The translations under genes and the position numbers were made by a program. Shown here one piece after another: positions 7,321-14,139 of a stretch of DNA of 14,283 nt. Source of the stretch: an uncultured Acidobacteriota bacterium. GTDB taxonomy: Bacteria > Acidobacteriota > Blastocatellia > Pyrinomonadales > Pyrinomonadaceae. Below the pieces are notes generated by a model that saw only the letters and a program-made list of their open reading frames with translations, did no database searches and was not told the origin of the DNA. Within the stretch, counting starts at the first letter, position 1; each line of letters starts with the position of its first letter. The DNA lies in NCBI GenBank assembly GCA_902826505.1, contig CADEFG010000035.1:1-14283 (forward strand), read 5' to 3'.

Positions 7321-7836
7321 ATGCCTGCCATTGAACTTATTACTGAAATTTTTCTGACTTCGGCAGATTGTACGAACTGTCCTTGGATGAAATACGCAAT
7401 TGCCGAACTCGGGGTTAAAGAAACTCCGGGCGATGCCGACACACCGCGAGTCGTCGAATATCTTGAAACTGTTGGATATAAACACGATTCAACCGCCTGG
7501 TGTTCGGCTTTTGTCAGTTGGTGTATGAAATGTGCCGGTAATGAACGAACGTTAGCGGAAACAAAAAAAGCCGGCGTAAGTGCCGCCGGAGCGAAAAGTT
7601 GGTTGCGATGGGGTGTTCCGCTTGCCGCTCCGCGGTTCGGTGCGGTCGCTGTTTTCGAGCGTCCGCCCGACCCTTATCTGGGTCATGTCGGATTTTATGT
7701 AGGAACTCTGGGCGATAAGATTCTGCTGCTTGGCGGTAATCAAAATGATGAAGTGAATATTACTCAGCAGGATAAAAAACTCCTGATAAATTACCGTTGG
7801 TCGGTAAAAACTTTTGGCGGCGAGGTTTGGGCTTAG
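7321..7836 (+). CDS. TIGR02594-family NlpC/P60-type cysteine hydrolase
   Basis: A 171-aa protein; AAGGAG at 7305-7310 overlaps the stop of the preceding gene, so the two are probably translated from one message. After a 20-residue Cys-containing lead, PWMKYAIAELGVKETPG opens the domain. WCSAFVSWCMKCAG supplies the nucleophile C61, GHVGFYVG supplies H122, and LGGNQNDEVNI supplies the polar third position (N140/Q141). This order is diagnostic for TIGR02594 proteins, a papain-like NlpC/P60 relative found in phage and bacterial lysins that probably cleave peptidoglycan stem peptides. All catalytic positions are intact. There is no signal peptide, so access to the wall needs another route. It leads the enzymatic part of module B. 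Confidence 0.92.
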   Translation: MPAIELITEIFLTSADCTNCPWMKYAIAELGVKETPGDADTPRVVEYLETVGYKHDSTAWCSAFVSWCMKCAGNERTLAETKKAGVSAAGAKSWLRWGVPLAAPRFGAVAVFERPPDPYLGHVGFYVGTLGDKILLLGGNQNDEVNITQQDKKLLINYRWSVKTFGGEVWA

Positions 7837-7931
7837 ACGGAATCCGGGCGGACTGAACTTGAAGACAGCGAAATTTGCCGATGACGCAAATAAATGAAAA
7901 CGACGATTAAAAATAAAAGAGAGGAGCAATT

Positions 7932-8897
7932 ATGGGTGATCCGAATAGTGATAAATATAATCCGAAAACTTGGGTGCAAGGAGTCGGTAAGGTTGCCGGT
8001 CAAGTTGTTAACAATCTGACCAAAAGAGAGCATAAAAATAACGGTCAGTTGAGAAAATTACGCGAGGACAAACTCAACGTCCTGAGAAGGATGAAGAAAG
8101 AAGATCTAGTTTGGGAAGCGGTTGCGCTTTCCCAACCGGCGTTGACCATAAATTCGCTCTTCAATATTTCTTTTCAAGCGCCTGTCATCATTGAAGTATG
8201 TCAGGTGGTTAAAGTTGACGGACTTTACTTGCCGGTGAAAGCTGTCGAAACCTGGGAATTTGCGCGGCAGTTCAATGCTTTTCCGCTGACCCGCGCTGTT
8301 GCCGACGCGATGTTTCTGCAAGCCACGCCAACTCCGCCGGCACCGCATGAAATAAAAGTAACCGATGACAATTCCGACAGCGGATATGCCAAGAGTTTGG
8401 ATTTCGAAATGCGTTCCGATTATTTGGGAAGCAAAAATTACACGGGCGTCGCAGATTTCGGAGCGCACAAGATATGGGCTTTATCAAAACAAAAGGATGA
8501 GATCTGTCAGGCATCGCCAAACGAGGCTTACTGCCGAACGGATAAAGACCGGATTGCCATAAATCACGGATTGTATTTTAAGAATGGCAAACCTCACGCC
8601 GGAACTTTGCTTTACTTGCACGGCTCAAAATACGGCGCGATCCAAAACATCGGCGCCAAGCACGGTGACGATCACTGGGATTATTCGCAGCTGCTTCAAT
8701 TGATGCGCGGCGTTGTTCAAATTCCGTTCAAAGACAAATCCGGCAATACGACGATGATGGATATGGAAACCGCACTTCTCAACGGGCATCCGTCACTCTG
8801 GGACGAACCGCAGAAACTGACGGAAGCGGATTTAAATGATTTTTCCAGTTTAGGTTTTATGATCAAAAACCTGAAAGCTCGATTTTCCGGATTTTAA
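7932..8897 (+). CDS. 321-aa protein of unknown function, cassette neighbour of wall hydrolases
   Basis: Start ATG 7932 follows GAGAGGAG. Residues 1-60 are polar and rich in Lys/Arg. Residues 64-115 are probably beta-rich. FNAFPLTRAVADAMFLQA (114-131) and later LLYLHG (226-231) and KHGDDHWDYSQLLQLM (243-258) stand out. From memory these recall an uncharacterised bacterial family of about 300 residues with a PT...vaD.i...A motif and an HG..Y.DYS.G.RL motif; this is a weak recollection, not a search result. The clustered His/Asp at 244-250 could be a metal or catalytic site. No signal peptide or TM segment. It lies between the TIGR02594 hydrolase and the M15-like peptidase, with an 11-base gap to the latter, which suggests a role in the same wall-related process. 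Confidence 0.85.
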   Translation: MGDPNSDKYNPKTWVQGVGKVAGQVVNNLTKREHKNNGQLRKLREDKLNVLRRMKKEDLVWEAVALSQPALTINSLFNISFQAPVIIEVCQVVKVDGLYLPVKAVETWEFARQFNAFPLTRAVADAMFLQATPTPPAPHEIKVTDDNSDSGYAKSLDFEMRSDYLGSKNYTGVADFGAHKIWALSKQKDEICQASPNEAYCRTDKDRIAINHGLYFKNGKPHAGTLLYLHGSKYGAIQNIGAKHGDDHWDYSQLLQLMRGVVQIPFKDKSGNTTMMDMETALLNGHPSLWDEPQKLTEADLNDFSSLGFMIKNLKARFSGF

Positions 8898-8908
8898 GGA
8901 GAAAAACT

Positions 8909-9412
8909 ATGACGAATTGGAAACAAGAGCAACCTGCGCCATTGGAATTAAAAAAACTACTGCAATACACTTTTCCGGAAATTAAAGAAAAAATTCCTGA
9001 CGGTCACGGCGGAATGAAGTGGAATTATGACATTTACGACAACAGAAAAATCGCGGGTTCAACCAAAGACTCCGACCACGCCGAAGGCAGAGCCTTAGAC
9101 ATTTATTTAGATGCCTACAACATATCGGAAAGAATGATAGGCGATTATCTGTTTCAAGTTTTTATTAAAGACGCGGAAGTTATGGGAATCATTTATGTGA
9201 TTTGGAATTTTGACATTTGGGAGAAAAGTACCGGCAAAAAAAGAGACTACGAAAAAACAAACAAACACACCAATCACATTCACGTTTCGTGGTCTCAAGG
9301 CGGCAGTCAGAAAACCATTTTCGGCGGTGTTCCGGTGCGCCTTATGCTGAGAATCGGATTTCCGACGAGGCTGCCCGATCCGATGGTTAAAGATGCAAGC
9401 AAATTTGCTTAG
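8909..9412 (+). CDS. M15/VldE-like zinc metallopeptidase (ARB-07466-like domain)
   Basis: A 167-aa protein; AAGGAG just upstream overlaps the previous stop codon. SDHAEGRALDI (residues 55-65) gives the HxxGxAxD zinc pair H57/D64, and HTNHIHVSW (120-128) gives the third His (H123 or H125). Between them GIIYVIWNFDIW matches the lGI.yVIW..riW block of the VldE/ARB-07466-like group. These zinc enzymes resemble D-Ala-D-Ala carboxypeptidases and L,D-endopeptidases that trim peptidoglycan. The catalytic set appears complete. There is no signal peptide. The gene is AT-rich: my hand count for 8941-9300 is 137 G+C in 360 (38%), against 106 in 180 (59%) for 13261-13440. That suggests a separate origin from some cassette genes. 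Substrate is unknown. Confidence 0.85.
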   Translation: MTNWKQEQPAPLELKKLLQYTFPEIKEKIPDGHGGMKWNYDIYDNRKIAGSTKDSDHAEGRALDIYLDAYNISERMIGDYLFQVFIKDAEVMGIIYVIWNFDIWEKSTGKKRDYEKTNKHTNHIHVSWSQGGSQKTIFGGVPVRLMLRIGFPTRLPDPMVKDASKFA

Positions 9413-9485
9413 ACAGATGAAAAATAATTTTATCTCAAGCGGAAAATTAAAGGCGCGACACACAAATTTGTAAAGAGGAGAATTT

Positions 9486-9995
9486 ATGTTTTTTGGTGTT
9501 TTGATCGAATTAATAAAACTTATCGCCGGTGCTAATAAAACGACGCTTGAGTTTGACACGAGCAGGAGTTATGAAGCTGAAGGCGGGGAGGGCGTGCAAG
9601 GCGGCATAACCCTTCAGGGTGTTCGGATAAAAGATACGAGCAACGGAAAAACGCAATGGTTTGAATTTGTCGGAGCCGGAATGGGTGTCGGGATCGGACT
9701 TCCGGCTGGCGGATCCATTTCGACTGAAGATTTCCCATCGGTCGGAATCCGAATTATTAAAGGACCTGCCGGTTGGGGTCACATTAATTTCTCCGATATA
9801 ACCGGCTGGGGTCATGTTATCACATTTAGTGCGTCTTTAATCGGAGGTGTTGGAAGATCGCTGATTTGTTTTGGAGAGCTCGGTGGCGAGCCAATGCTAT
9901 CTTCCGGTTATCTTATTTATGACGGTATTGTAATGGGAGTGCCGGGAGCCGGAATAATGTGCTACAAAGGCTATTGGTATCAGGTCAAGGCGTAG
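9486..9995 (+). CDS. Gly-rich, probably all-beta protein of unknown function
   Basis: A 169-aa protein with ribosome binding site AGAGGAG before ATG 9486. Residues 1-16 are hydrophobic (MFFGVLIELIKLIAGA) but lack a basic n-region and a convincing cleavage site, so this is not a standard signal peptide. The remainder is rich in Gly and alternating hydrophobic residues, with an internal doublet GPAGWGHI / ITGWGHVI (residues 93-112), typical of short beta strands with tight turns. I recognise no family. It lacks the GVP..F.E.L block of the small beta proteins in modules A and C. It is last in the module B cassette, 79 bases before the convergent end of regulator C. A surface-, lipid- or wall-binding role is possible but unsupported. 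Confidence 0.8.
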   Translation: MFFGVLIELIKLIAGANKTTLEFDTSRSYEAEGGEGVQGGITLQGVRIKDTSNGKTQWFEFVGAGMGVGIGLPAGGSISTEDFPSVGIRIIKGPAGWGHINFSDITGWGHVITFSASLIGGVGRSLICFGELGGEPMLSSGYLIYDGIVMGVPGAGIMCYKGYWYQVKA

Positions 9996-10074
9996 TTTGG
10001 AGCGGAAAAATCACGGCAAATTATTTTATTGAAATTGGCAGCGAAAAAGTAAAGTCGTTCAAAATACGCGGGAT

Positions 10075-12231
10075 TTAAAAATCGTTCAGCAAAACAGCGT
10101 CTGTCGTTTCGGTCGTCAAAGAAAAAAGAATCTTTTTCCCGTCCGCTGACCAGCTAAAGGAATTGACGGCGCCCTTGACTAAACCTTCGATGATCTGCGG
10201 GTCGCCGCCGCCGGTCGGCAGAAGCAGAAGATTCAGATTTTCGCCAACCTCGTAAAAGAGCGTCAAAAATTTGCCCGAAGGATGCCAGCGCATCAGGCGC
10301 TGGTTGACGACAGTCGGCAAATCGAACTTTTTTAACATTTCGCCGCTCTCGGTCGAGATCAATCCGATCCGCCATTTTTTTTCGTCAATCATAAAAAAAG
10401 CCGTCTGCCGTCCGTCGGGCGAAAGTGCCGGCTTTAAACCGCTGCGCAATTCAACCGGTGTTTGGTCTGCCCCGGAAATTCGCCAGATCTTCTGCCCCAT
10501 ACTCTGAAAAACGATTTTGCCGTCGGCAGAAATGTCCGGCGTGATATGGTCATTCCCCATGGTTAGCGGGCGCAGATCTTTGCCGCTCGCGTCCGCCGAC
10601 CAGAGCGCAAAATTCCCTTTTCGATATGAAGAAAAAACCAGCGAACCGTCCGCCGGAGAAACCGCCAGACCGAAATTGATGTGCGCTCCCGAAGTCAGTT
10701 GCGCGGGATTCGTTCCGTCGGCTTCGATCCGCCAGATCTCCGGCTCGCCGGTTGACCGCGAACTGTAAAGAATCGCGCCGTCGCGGCTCCACACGACATT
10801 TGAAATATAACCGGATTCGCGGAAAATTTCCCGTGGCTGGAGTTTTTTGACCGTTTCGGAAAAATCGGCAACATAAAGGCTCGAAACGGCATTCGATTGC
10901 ACCGTCAGCAAATTTTTGCCGACCGTCGAAAGCCACCGGTAATTTTGCAAATCATCCGTGATCCGACGGATTTCGCCCGTTTGCCGCGAAACCGTGTGGA
11001 TCTCATTCGACCATTCATCTTCGTGGGCATTAAAAACCAGATTTTCCGCGTCGAGCCACGCCAGATCATCAACATAAGCCCATTGCGGGACGGCTAAAAT
11101 CCGCTCGCTCGCGTCCGCCGGATCAACCAGTAAAATGCCCGCCCGCATACCTTCCGCGCTTCGTTCCTCGATCCCGACGGCGATCTTGTTCCCGTCGGGC
11201 GACCAGGCGACCGGATTGGATTTCCAAAACGAAAACGCCCGCCGGTCGTAATCAGCGCGCAGCAGAATTCGCGCATTTGCGCCGTTTGTATCGGCAATCT
11301 TCAAATGCGTTTCAGGTTGATGAGATTCGATGTAGGCAAAGTGTTTTCCGTCCGGCGAAAAACTGACCGACGAACTGACCTCAATACCCGGAATTTCCTG
11401 CGGTGCACCGCCGAGCACCGGTATTTTCCAAAAAGGCACGGCGGTGCGGTTATCCCGAAAAACCGGCGTATAGACAAAATTACCGTCGGGCGAAACGGAT
11501 AAACCGAGGTATTCCAGATCCTGCGGCGGCGAAATGCGGGTTTGGCTGCCGGTTTCGATCTGGCGCAGCCAGAGACTTTCGCCGCCATTTTCTTTTTGAG
11601 CGAAAACGACATACCGCCCGTCGGGCGTCAGCGCAACCCCCGAAACTTTGCCGCTCGTCGTCAAACGGCTAAATTTCGGCGGTTTCAGATCAGCGGTTTG
11701 CGCCCGTTCGCCGCGCCCGAACCAAATCGTCAAAGCGGCTCCGACGGTTAAAAAGATCGCGACCGCCGCGAAAGTTTTGGCGGGCGCTGAAAAAAATGAA
11801 GATCGCGGCGGTTTTGAAAATTGATCGGTTTTCGCTACCTCCGCATCATCATTTTTTTCGATCACCAGTCGTGAAAACTGATGATTTTCGATGACGATCT
11901 CCTCGTCCGTTTCGACATCCGCGACGAATTTGTAGCCTTTGCCGGGAATCGTCACGAGCAGCTGCGGCGTCTCTTTTTTGGCATTTAACGCTTTTCTGAG
12001 AGTCGAGATCTGGACGGCGAGATTGGCTTCCTCGACAAATTGACCGTCCCAGACGACGCTTAGAATTTCATCTTTTGAAACGACGCGTCCGGCGTTTTCG
12101 GCAAGAAAAACCAGCACATCAAAAGCTTTCGGGTTGAGGTGAACCTCTTCGACGCCGCGCTTCAGACGGCGATGCGCGGCGTCGAGTTCAAACCCGGCAA
12201 AGGAGATTTTATGTTTCGGTGCACCGTTCAT
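10075..12231 (-). CDS. CadC-like membrane regulator: winged helix, TM segment, PD40 beta-propeller (complete)
   Basis: A complete protein of 718 aa. Residues 8-105 are an OmpR/CadC-type winged helix (NLAVQISTLRKALNA, TIPGKGYKFVA). The shared linker motif IVIENHQFSRLVIEK lies at 112-126. One TM segment spans about 151-171, followed by a short basic turn (FGRGER) and a long propeller region with LTPDGRYVVF, FSPDGKHFAY, WSPDGNKIAV, LSPDGRQTAF and WSADGKKILF blades. It is close to the module B regulator through the winged helix and diverges more in the propeller, as expected if the sensor side has specialised. It is divergent from the module C cassette across a 142-base gap and convergent with module B. 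A 10-bp-period repeat lies 24 bases before its start codon. Confidence 0.93.
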   Translation of the reverse strand: MNGAPKHKISFAGFELDAAHRRLKRGVEEVHLNPKAFDVLVFLAENAGRVVSKDEILSVVWDGQFVEEANLAVQISTLRKALNAKKETPQLLVTIPGKGYKFVADVETDEEIVIENHQFSRLVIEKNDDAEVAKTDQFSKPPRSSFFSAPAKTFAAVAIFLTVGAALTIWFGRGERAQTADLKPPKFSRLTTSGKVSGVALTPDGRYVVFAQKENGGESLWLRQIETGSQTRISPPQDLEYLGLSVSPDGNFVYTPVFRDNRTAVPFWKIPVLGGAPQEIPGIEVSSSVSFSPDGKHFAYIESHQPETHLKIADTNGANARILLRADYDRRAFSFWKSNPVAWSPDGNKIAVGIEERSAEGMRAGILLVDPADASERILAVPQWAYVDDLAWLDAENLVFNAHEDEWSNEIHTVSRQTGEIRRITDDLQNYRWLSTVGKNLLTVQSNAVSSLYVADFSETVKKLQPREIFRESGYISNVVWSRDGAILYSSRSTGEPEIWRIEADGTNPAQLTSGAHINFGLAVSPADGSLVFSSYRKGNFALWSADASGKDLRPLTMGNDHITPDISADGKIVFQSMGQKIWRISGADQTPVELRSGLKPALSPDGRQTAFFMIDEKKWRIGLISTESGEMLKKFDLPTVVNQRLMRWHPSGKFLTLFYEVGENLNLLLLPTGGGDPQIIEGLVKGAVNSFSWSADGKKILFSLTTETTDAVLLNDF

Positions 12232-12255
12232 TTTTTTTGGCGGAAACGATCTTTA

Positions 12256-12275
12256 GAAAAATTTAAAAAAATTTA
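12256..12275 (-). promoter_or_regulatory. Putative operator: TAAATTT direct repeat upstream of regulator C
   Basis: Minus-strand TAAATTTTTTTAAATTTTTC has two TAAATTT copies with a 10-bp period. It matches the element before regulator B (6889-6908) at 18 of 20 positions. It is flanked by two plus-strand ATCTTTA copies (12249-12255 and 12281-12287), 32 bases apart, about three helical turns. AT-richness makes chance matches easier, so the assignment rests on position and period being shared with the other two regulators. Confidence 0.5.
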
Positions 12276-12326
12276 TCGCCATCTTTAAGACTTTTCAGAA
12301 GCCTTTGACCGATTATTTTGACAGAA

Positions 12327-12341
12327 AAATCAACTATCGGG
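12327..12341 (+). repeat. Short non-coding repeat, copy 1 (AAATCAACTATCGGG)
   Basis: The same word with one extra A recurs at 13083-13098. Both copies are outside genes and 33-51 bases before a plus-strand start codon in module C. This copy sits just after a TTGACA (12318-12323). Function unknown; it may be part of a shared promoter or a remnant of duplication. Confidence 0.3.
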
Positions 12342-12373
12342 AATCGCCAAAATTTTAACAAAAATTTGCCGCG

Positions 12374-12670
12374 ATGAAAAGATTTTTTAATTTTATGAAA
12401 ACCGTAATCAAATTTGAAAAGCACGAATTGACCATTATCCGCGTCCGGCGCAGCCAGACCGTGACGGTTTTTTGCGCCGTGTGCCGGGAGAAAGTTTTGC
12501 ACTTGTCGGTCACGCGGGCTTCGGCAGCGCTTGGCGTTTCGGAAACCGCGGTTTTCCGGCTGGTCGAAAGCGGAACGGTGCATTCGATGGAAACTGCCTC
12601 CGGCGCGCTTTTTGTTTGCGGCAATTCGGTTTCGGTTTTGGCAAAACAAGTCGGTTCCGAAAATTTATAG
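12374..12670 (+). CDS. CxxC/excisionase-like mini-HTH protein
   Basis: A 98-aa protein. ATG 12374 places the first Cys at residue 34, close to the paralogues (32 and 33), and is preferred. ATG 12395 is an in-frame alternative, and neither has a clear ribosome binding site. It carries FCAVC (CxxC 34/37), then LSVTRASAALGVSETAVFRL and ESGTVHSMETASGALFVCGNSV. The middle is an excisionase/MerR-like helix-turn-helix. The CxxC, the His after G(T/L) and the late Cys are the invariant residues of the family. It shares most of the VSETAVFRL(V/A)E(S/T)G(T/L)(V/I)H stretch with the module B copy. It is the first gene of the module C cassette, divergent from regulator C. A DNA-binding function is inferred. 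Confidence 0.78.
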   Translation: MKRFFNFMKTVIKFEKHELTIIRVRRSQTVTVFCAVCREKVLHLSVTRASAALGVSETAVFRLVESGTVHSMETASGALFVCGNSVSVLAKQVGSENL

Positions 12671-12693
12671 AAATCAAATATGGAGAAATCGAA

Positions 12694-13068
12694 ATGGCAA
12701 AAAAATTTGTTTTGAAATTGAGCGATGAAAAGGGCAATGCATTCAGAATCAAGATAAAAAGCCCGTGGCGACCGGTCGATGCGGGAAGCTGGCGGACATT
12801 GGACAAAGGCTATATTTGCTACAACAGTGGTCCGACCATACCAATTTTGAAAGGAGGTTTGATATTACCCTGGGGTCCGGGAGAAGGCGACCGATTGGGT
12901 TGGAGCCGCGTCGATTTGCTGTTGTTCAATGCCGATGAAACCTGGGGCGTGAGATTAAACAAGGTCTGGGATTTTATTGTCATGAACGATGAGGGGAAAG
13001 GCAAGATTCTTCAGCCGTGGGCTTTAAAAATCGATCCCGGACGGATTGCGTGGGATCGTGTTGAATAG
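12694..13068 (+). CDS. Small, probably all-beta protein, possible distant family member
   Basis: A 124-aa protein starting at ATG 12694 after GGAGA (12682-12686). It lacks the N-terminal Cys pair of its relatives. Its end, with VWDFIVMN, then GKGKIL, then GRIAWDRV, has the same order as the F.E.L / G.G.L / W.MWF block of the proteins at 3232, 4204 and 13725, so distant homology is possible. It is rich in Trp, Gly and Lys with alternating hydrophobics (FVLKLS, FRIKIK, VDLLLF), which suggests beta strands. There is no signal peptide or enzymatic motif. It lies 23 bases after the mini-HTH and upstream of the peptidoglycan-binding-like gene, probably in one operon. Function unknown. Confidence 0.78.
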   Translation: MAKKFVLKLSDEKGNAFRIKIKSPWRPVDAGSWRTLDKGYICYNSGPTIPILKGGLILPWGPGEGDRLGWSRVDLLLFNADETWGVRLNKVWDFIVMNDEGKGKILQPWALKIDPGRIAWDRVE

Positions 13069-13082
13069 AGCGGCAAGGAAAA

Positions 13083-13098
13083 AAATCAAACTATCGGG
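13083..13098 (+). repeat. Short non-coding repeat, copy 2 (AAATCAAACTATCGGG)
   Basis: Matches 12327-12341 apart from one inserted A. It lies in the 80-base gap between 13068 and 13149, followed by a weak inverted repeat (GGTTTA 13098-13103, TAAACC 13113-13118). Role unknown. Confidence 0.3.
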
Positions 13099-13148
13099 GT
13101 TTATTTCACAGGTAAACCAATGCTTTTTGTTTTGAAAGGAGATTAATT

Positions 13149-13679
13149 ATGGGATTTATCGATACAGCACCGGGAACGACGCTTCCGGTTTTTTACAATG
13201 TGGTGCACGCGGTCGGCGATCTATGTCCGAACCAGAAGGACGACGTCAAGCTCGTCCAATATCTGCTGATGGCGGTTTATGAAAAGATGCCGGCGGAAAT
13301 GCGACCGAAAGGCGACATCGGCGTGACGGGTTTTTGCGGCGGCGCGACGCGCAACTGGATTTTGAAATTCCAGTTGGACGTGAGCAGTCAGGAACCGGGC
13401 AGAATTGCGGTTGACCGGCGCGTTGACCGCGTGCGCGACAAATCGCTGATCGGCAAGATCAGCAAAACGACGTACACGCTGGCGTTTCTGAACGCCAACG
13501 TGATTCATTACAACCCCGAAAAATTTGCCGCGCTGGCGCAGTTCGTGCCGCTTCAAAATTGGTACGACGTGCCGCCGCCGTCGAACGATATGCTTTTGAC
13601 GATCGAAGTTGACGGCAATGTCATTATCAAGCCGCAAAAGACGCCGCCCGGCGTTGTCCCGGAAACCGGCGGATTTTAA
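13149..13679 (+). CDS. Peptidoglycan-binding-like protein, paralogue of 2184-2672
   Basis: A 176-aa protein with ribosome binding site AAAGGAG (13136-13142). It shares 17 of 17 N-terminal residues with the module A copy and then blocks such as DDVKLVQYLL, GDIGVTGFC, NWILKFQ, VDRRVDRVR and YTLAFLNAN. The helix-gap-helix layout resembles PG_binding_1 but with unusual length and insertions, so the wall-binding assignment is tentative. The C-terminus (residues 140-176) is longer than in module A, with a VEVDGNVIIKPQ-like strand segment and a Pro-rich end. There is no signal peptide. The gene is GC-rich (106 G+C of 180 in 13261-13440 by hand count). It sits between two small beta proteins. Confidence 0.85.
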   Translation: MGFIDTAPGTTLPVFYNVVHAVGDLCPNQKDDVKLVQYLLMAVYEKMPAEMRPKGDIGVTGFCGGATRNWILKFQLDVSSQEPGRIAVDRRVDRVRDKSLIGKISKTTYTLAFLNANVIHYNPEKFAALAQFVPLQNWYDVPPPSNDMLLTIEVDGNVIIKPQKTPPGVVPETGGF

Positions 13680-13724
13680 AGAAATAGTAAAAAATTCGGA
13701 ATCGGGGAAGAGGAGAGAAAAACC

Positions 13725-14099
13725 ATGTACGCGGTTGGCTGCACGATTACGACAATCAGAACGAATTTGACCTGCGATATAGAAATCGGCGCAAAAATCA
13801 AAGAAAAGAATGGGTGGAAACCATTTTGGAGAACAATCGGCGGGCGGCTCGATTTGGGTGAGGACGAAGGTGTTTGGTTTTACTTTGTTCGCGACGACAA
13901 AAGAGTCGGCATCGCGCTTTTTCCGCCAGGTTCGCTCCGCGGATGGGATCGGGGATGGGGCGAGCTTTTGGTTACATTGCTCGGCGTGCCGGAACGTTTT
14001 TCGGAAAGATTAAAGTGCGGCGAATCGTGGGGCGGCGAAGGCACACTCCACCGAACCGTCGAATCGCTGGACTGGAGAATGTGGTTTCCGTGCGCCTGA
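13725..14099 (+). CDS. Small, probably all-beta protein of the GVP-W-MWF family
   Basis: A 124-aa protein with AGGAGAG (13711-13717) before ATG 13725. GCTITTIRTNLTCDIEI at the N-terminus and LLGVPERFSERL, GGEGTL, LDWRMWF at the C-terminus match the module A product at 3232 in order and spacing. The two Cys of the N-terminal pattern are 11 apart in both. The core between them differs freely, with a Gly/Trp-rich loop (GSLRGWDRGWG) here. This looks like conserved ends with a variable middle. There is no signal peptide. It follows the peptidoglycan-binding-like gene by 45 bases. Function unknown; a binding protein is one possibility. Confidence 0.82.
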   Translation: MYAVGCTITTIRTNLTCDIEIGAKIKEKNGWKPFWRTIGGRLDLGEDEGVWFYFVRDDKRVGIALFPPGSLRGWDRGWGELLVTLLGVPERFSERLKCGESWGGEGTLHRTVESLDWRMWFPCA

Positions 14100-14139
14100 A
14101 AGCCAAAAGGTTTATGTGTAATTTGGGTGTCGTAAAAAT

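Noticed and set aside
9996..10074. Bidirectional terminator between the convergent genes
   Set aside because: No GC-rich stem followed by a T-run could be found; the same holds for 4594-4687.
2143..12360. TTTAACA word before the first plus-strand gene of each module (2143-2149, 7013-7019, 12354-12360)
   Set aside because: Distances to the start codon differ (35, 9 and 14 bases) and the word is expected often in AT-rich spacers.
13098..13118. Inverted repeat GGTTTA/TAAACC as a terminator
   Set aside because: Only six mostly A-T pairs with a 9-base loop and no clean T-run; it lies upstream of a gene that looks cotranscribed.
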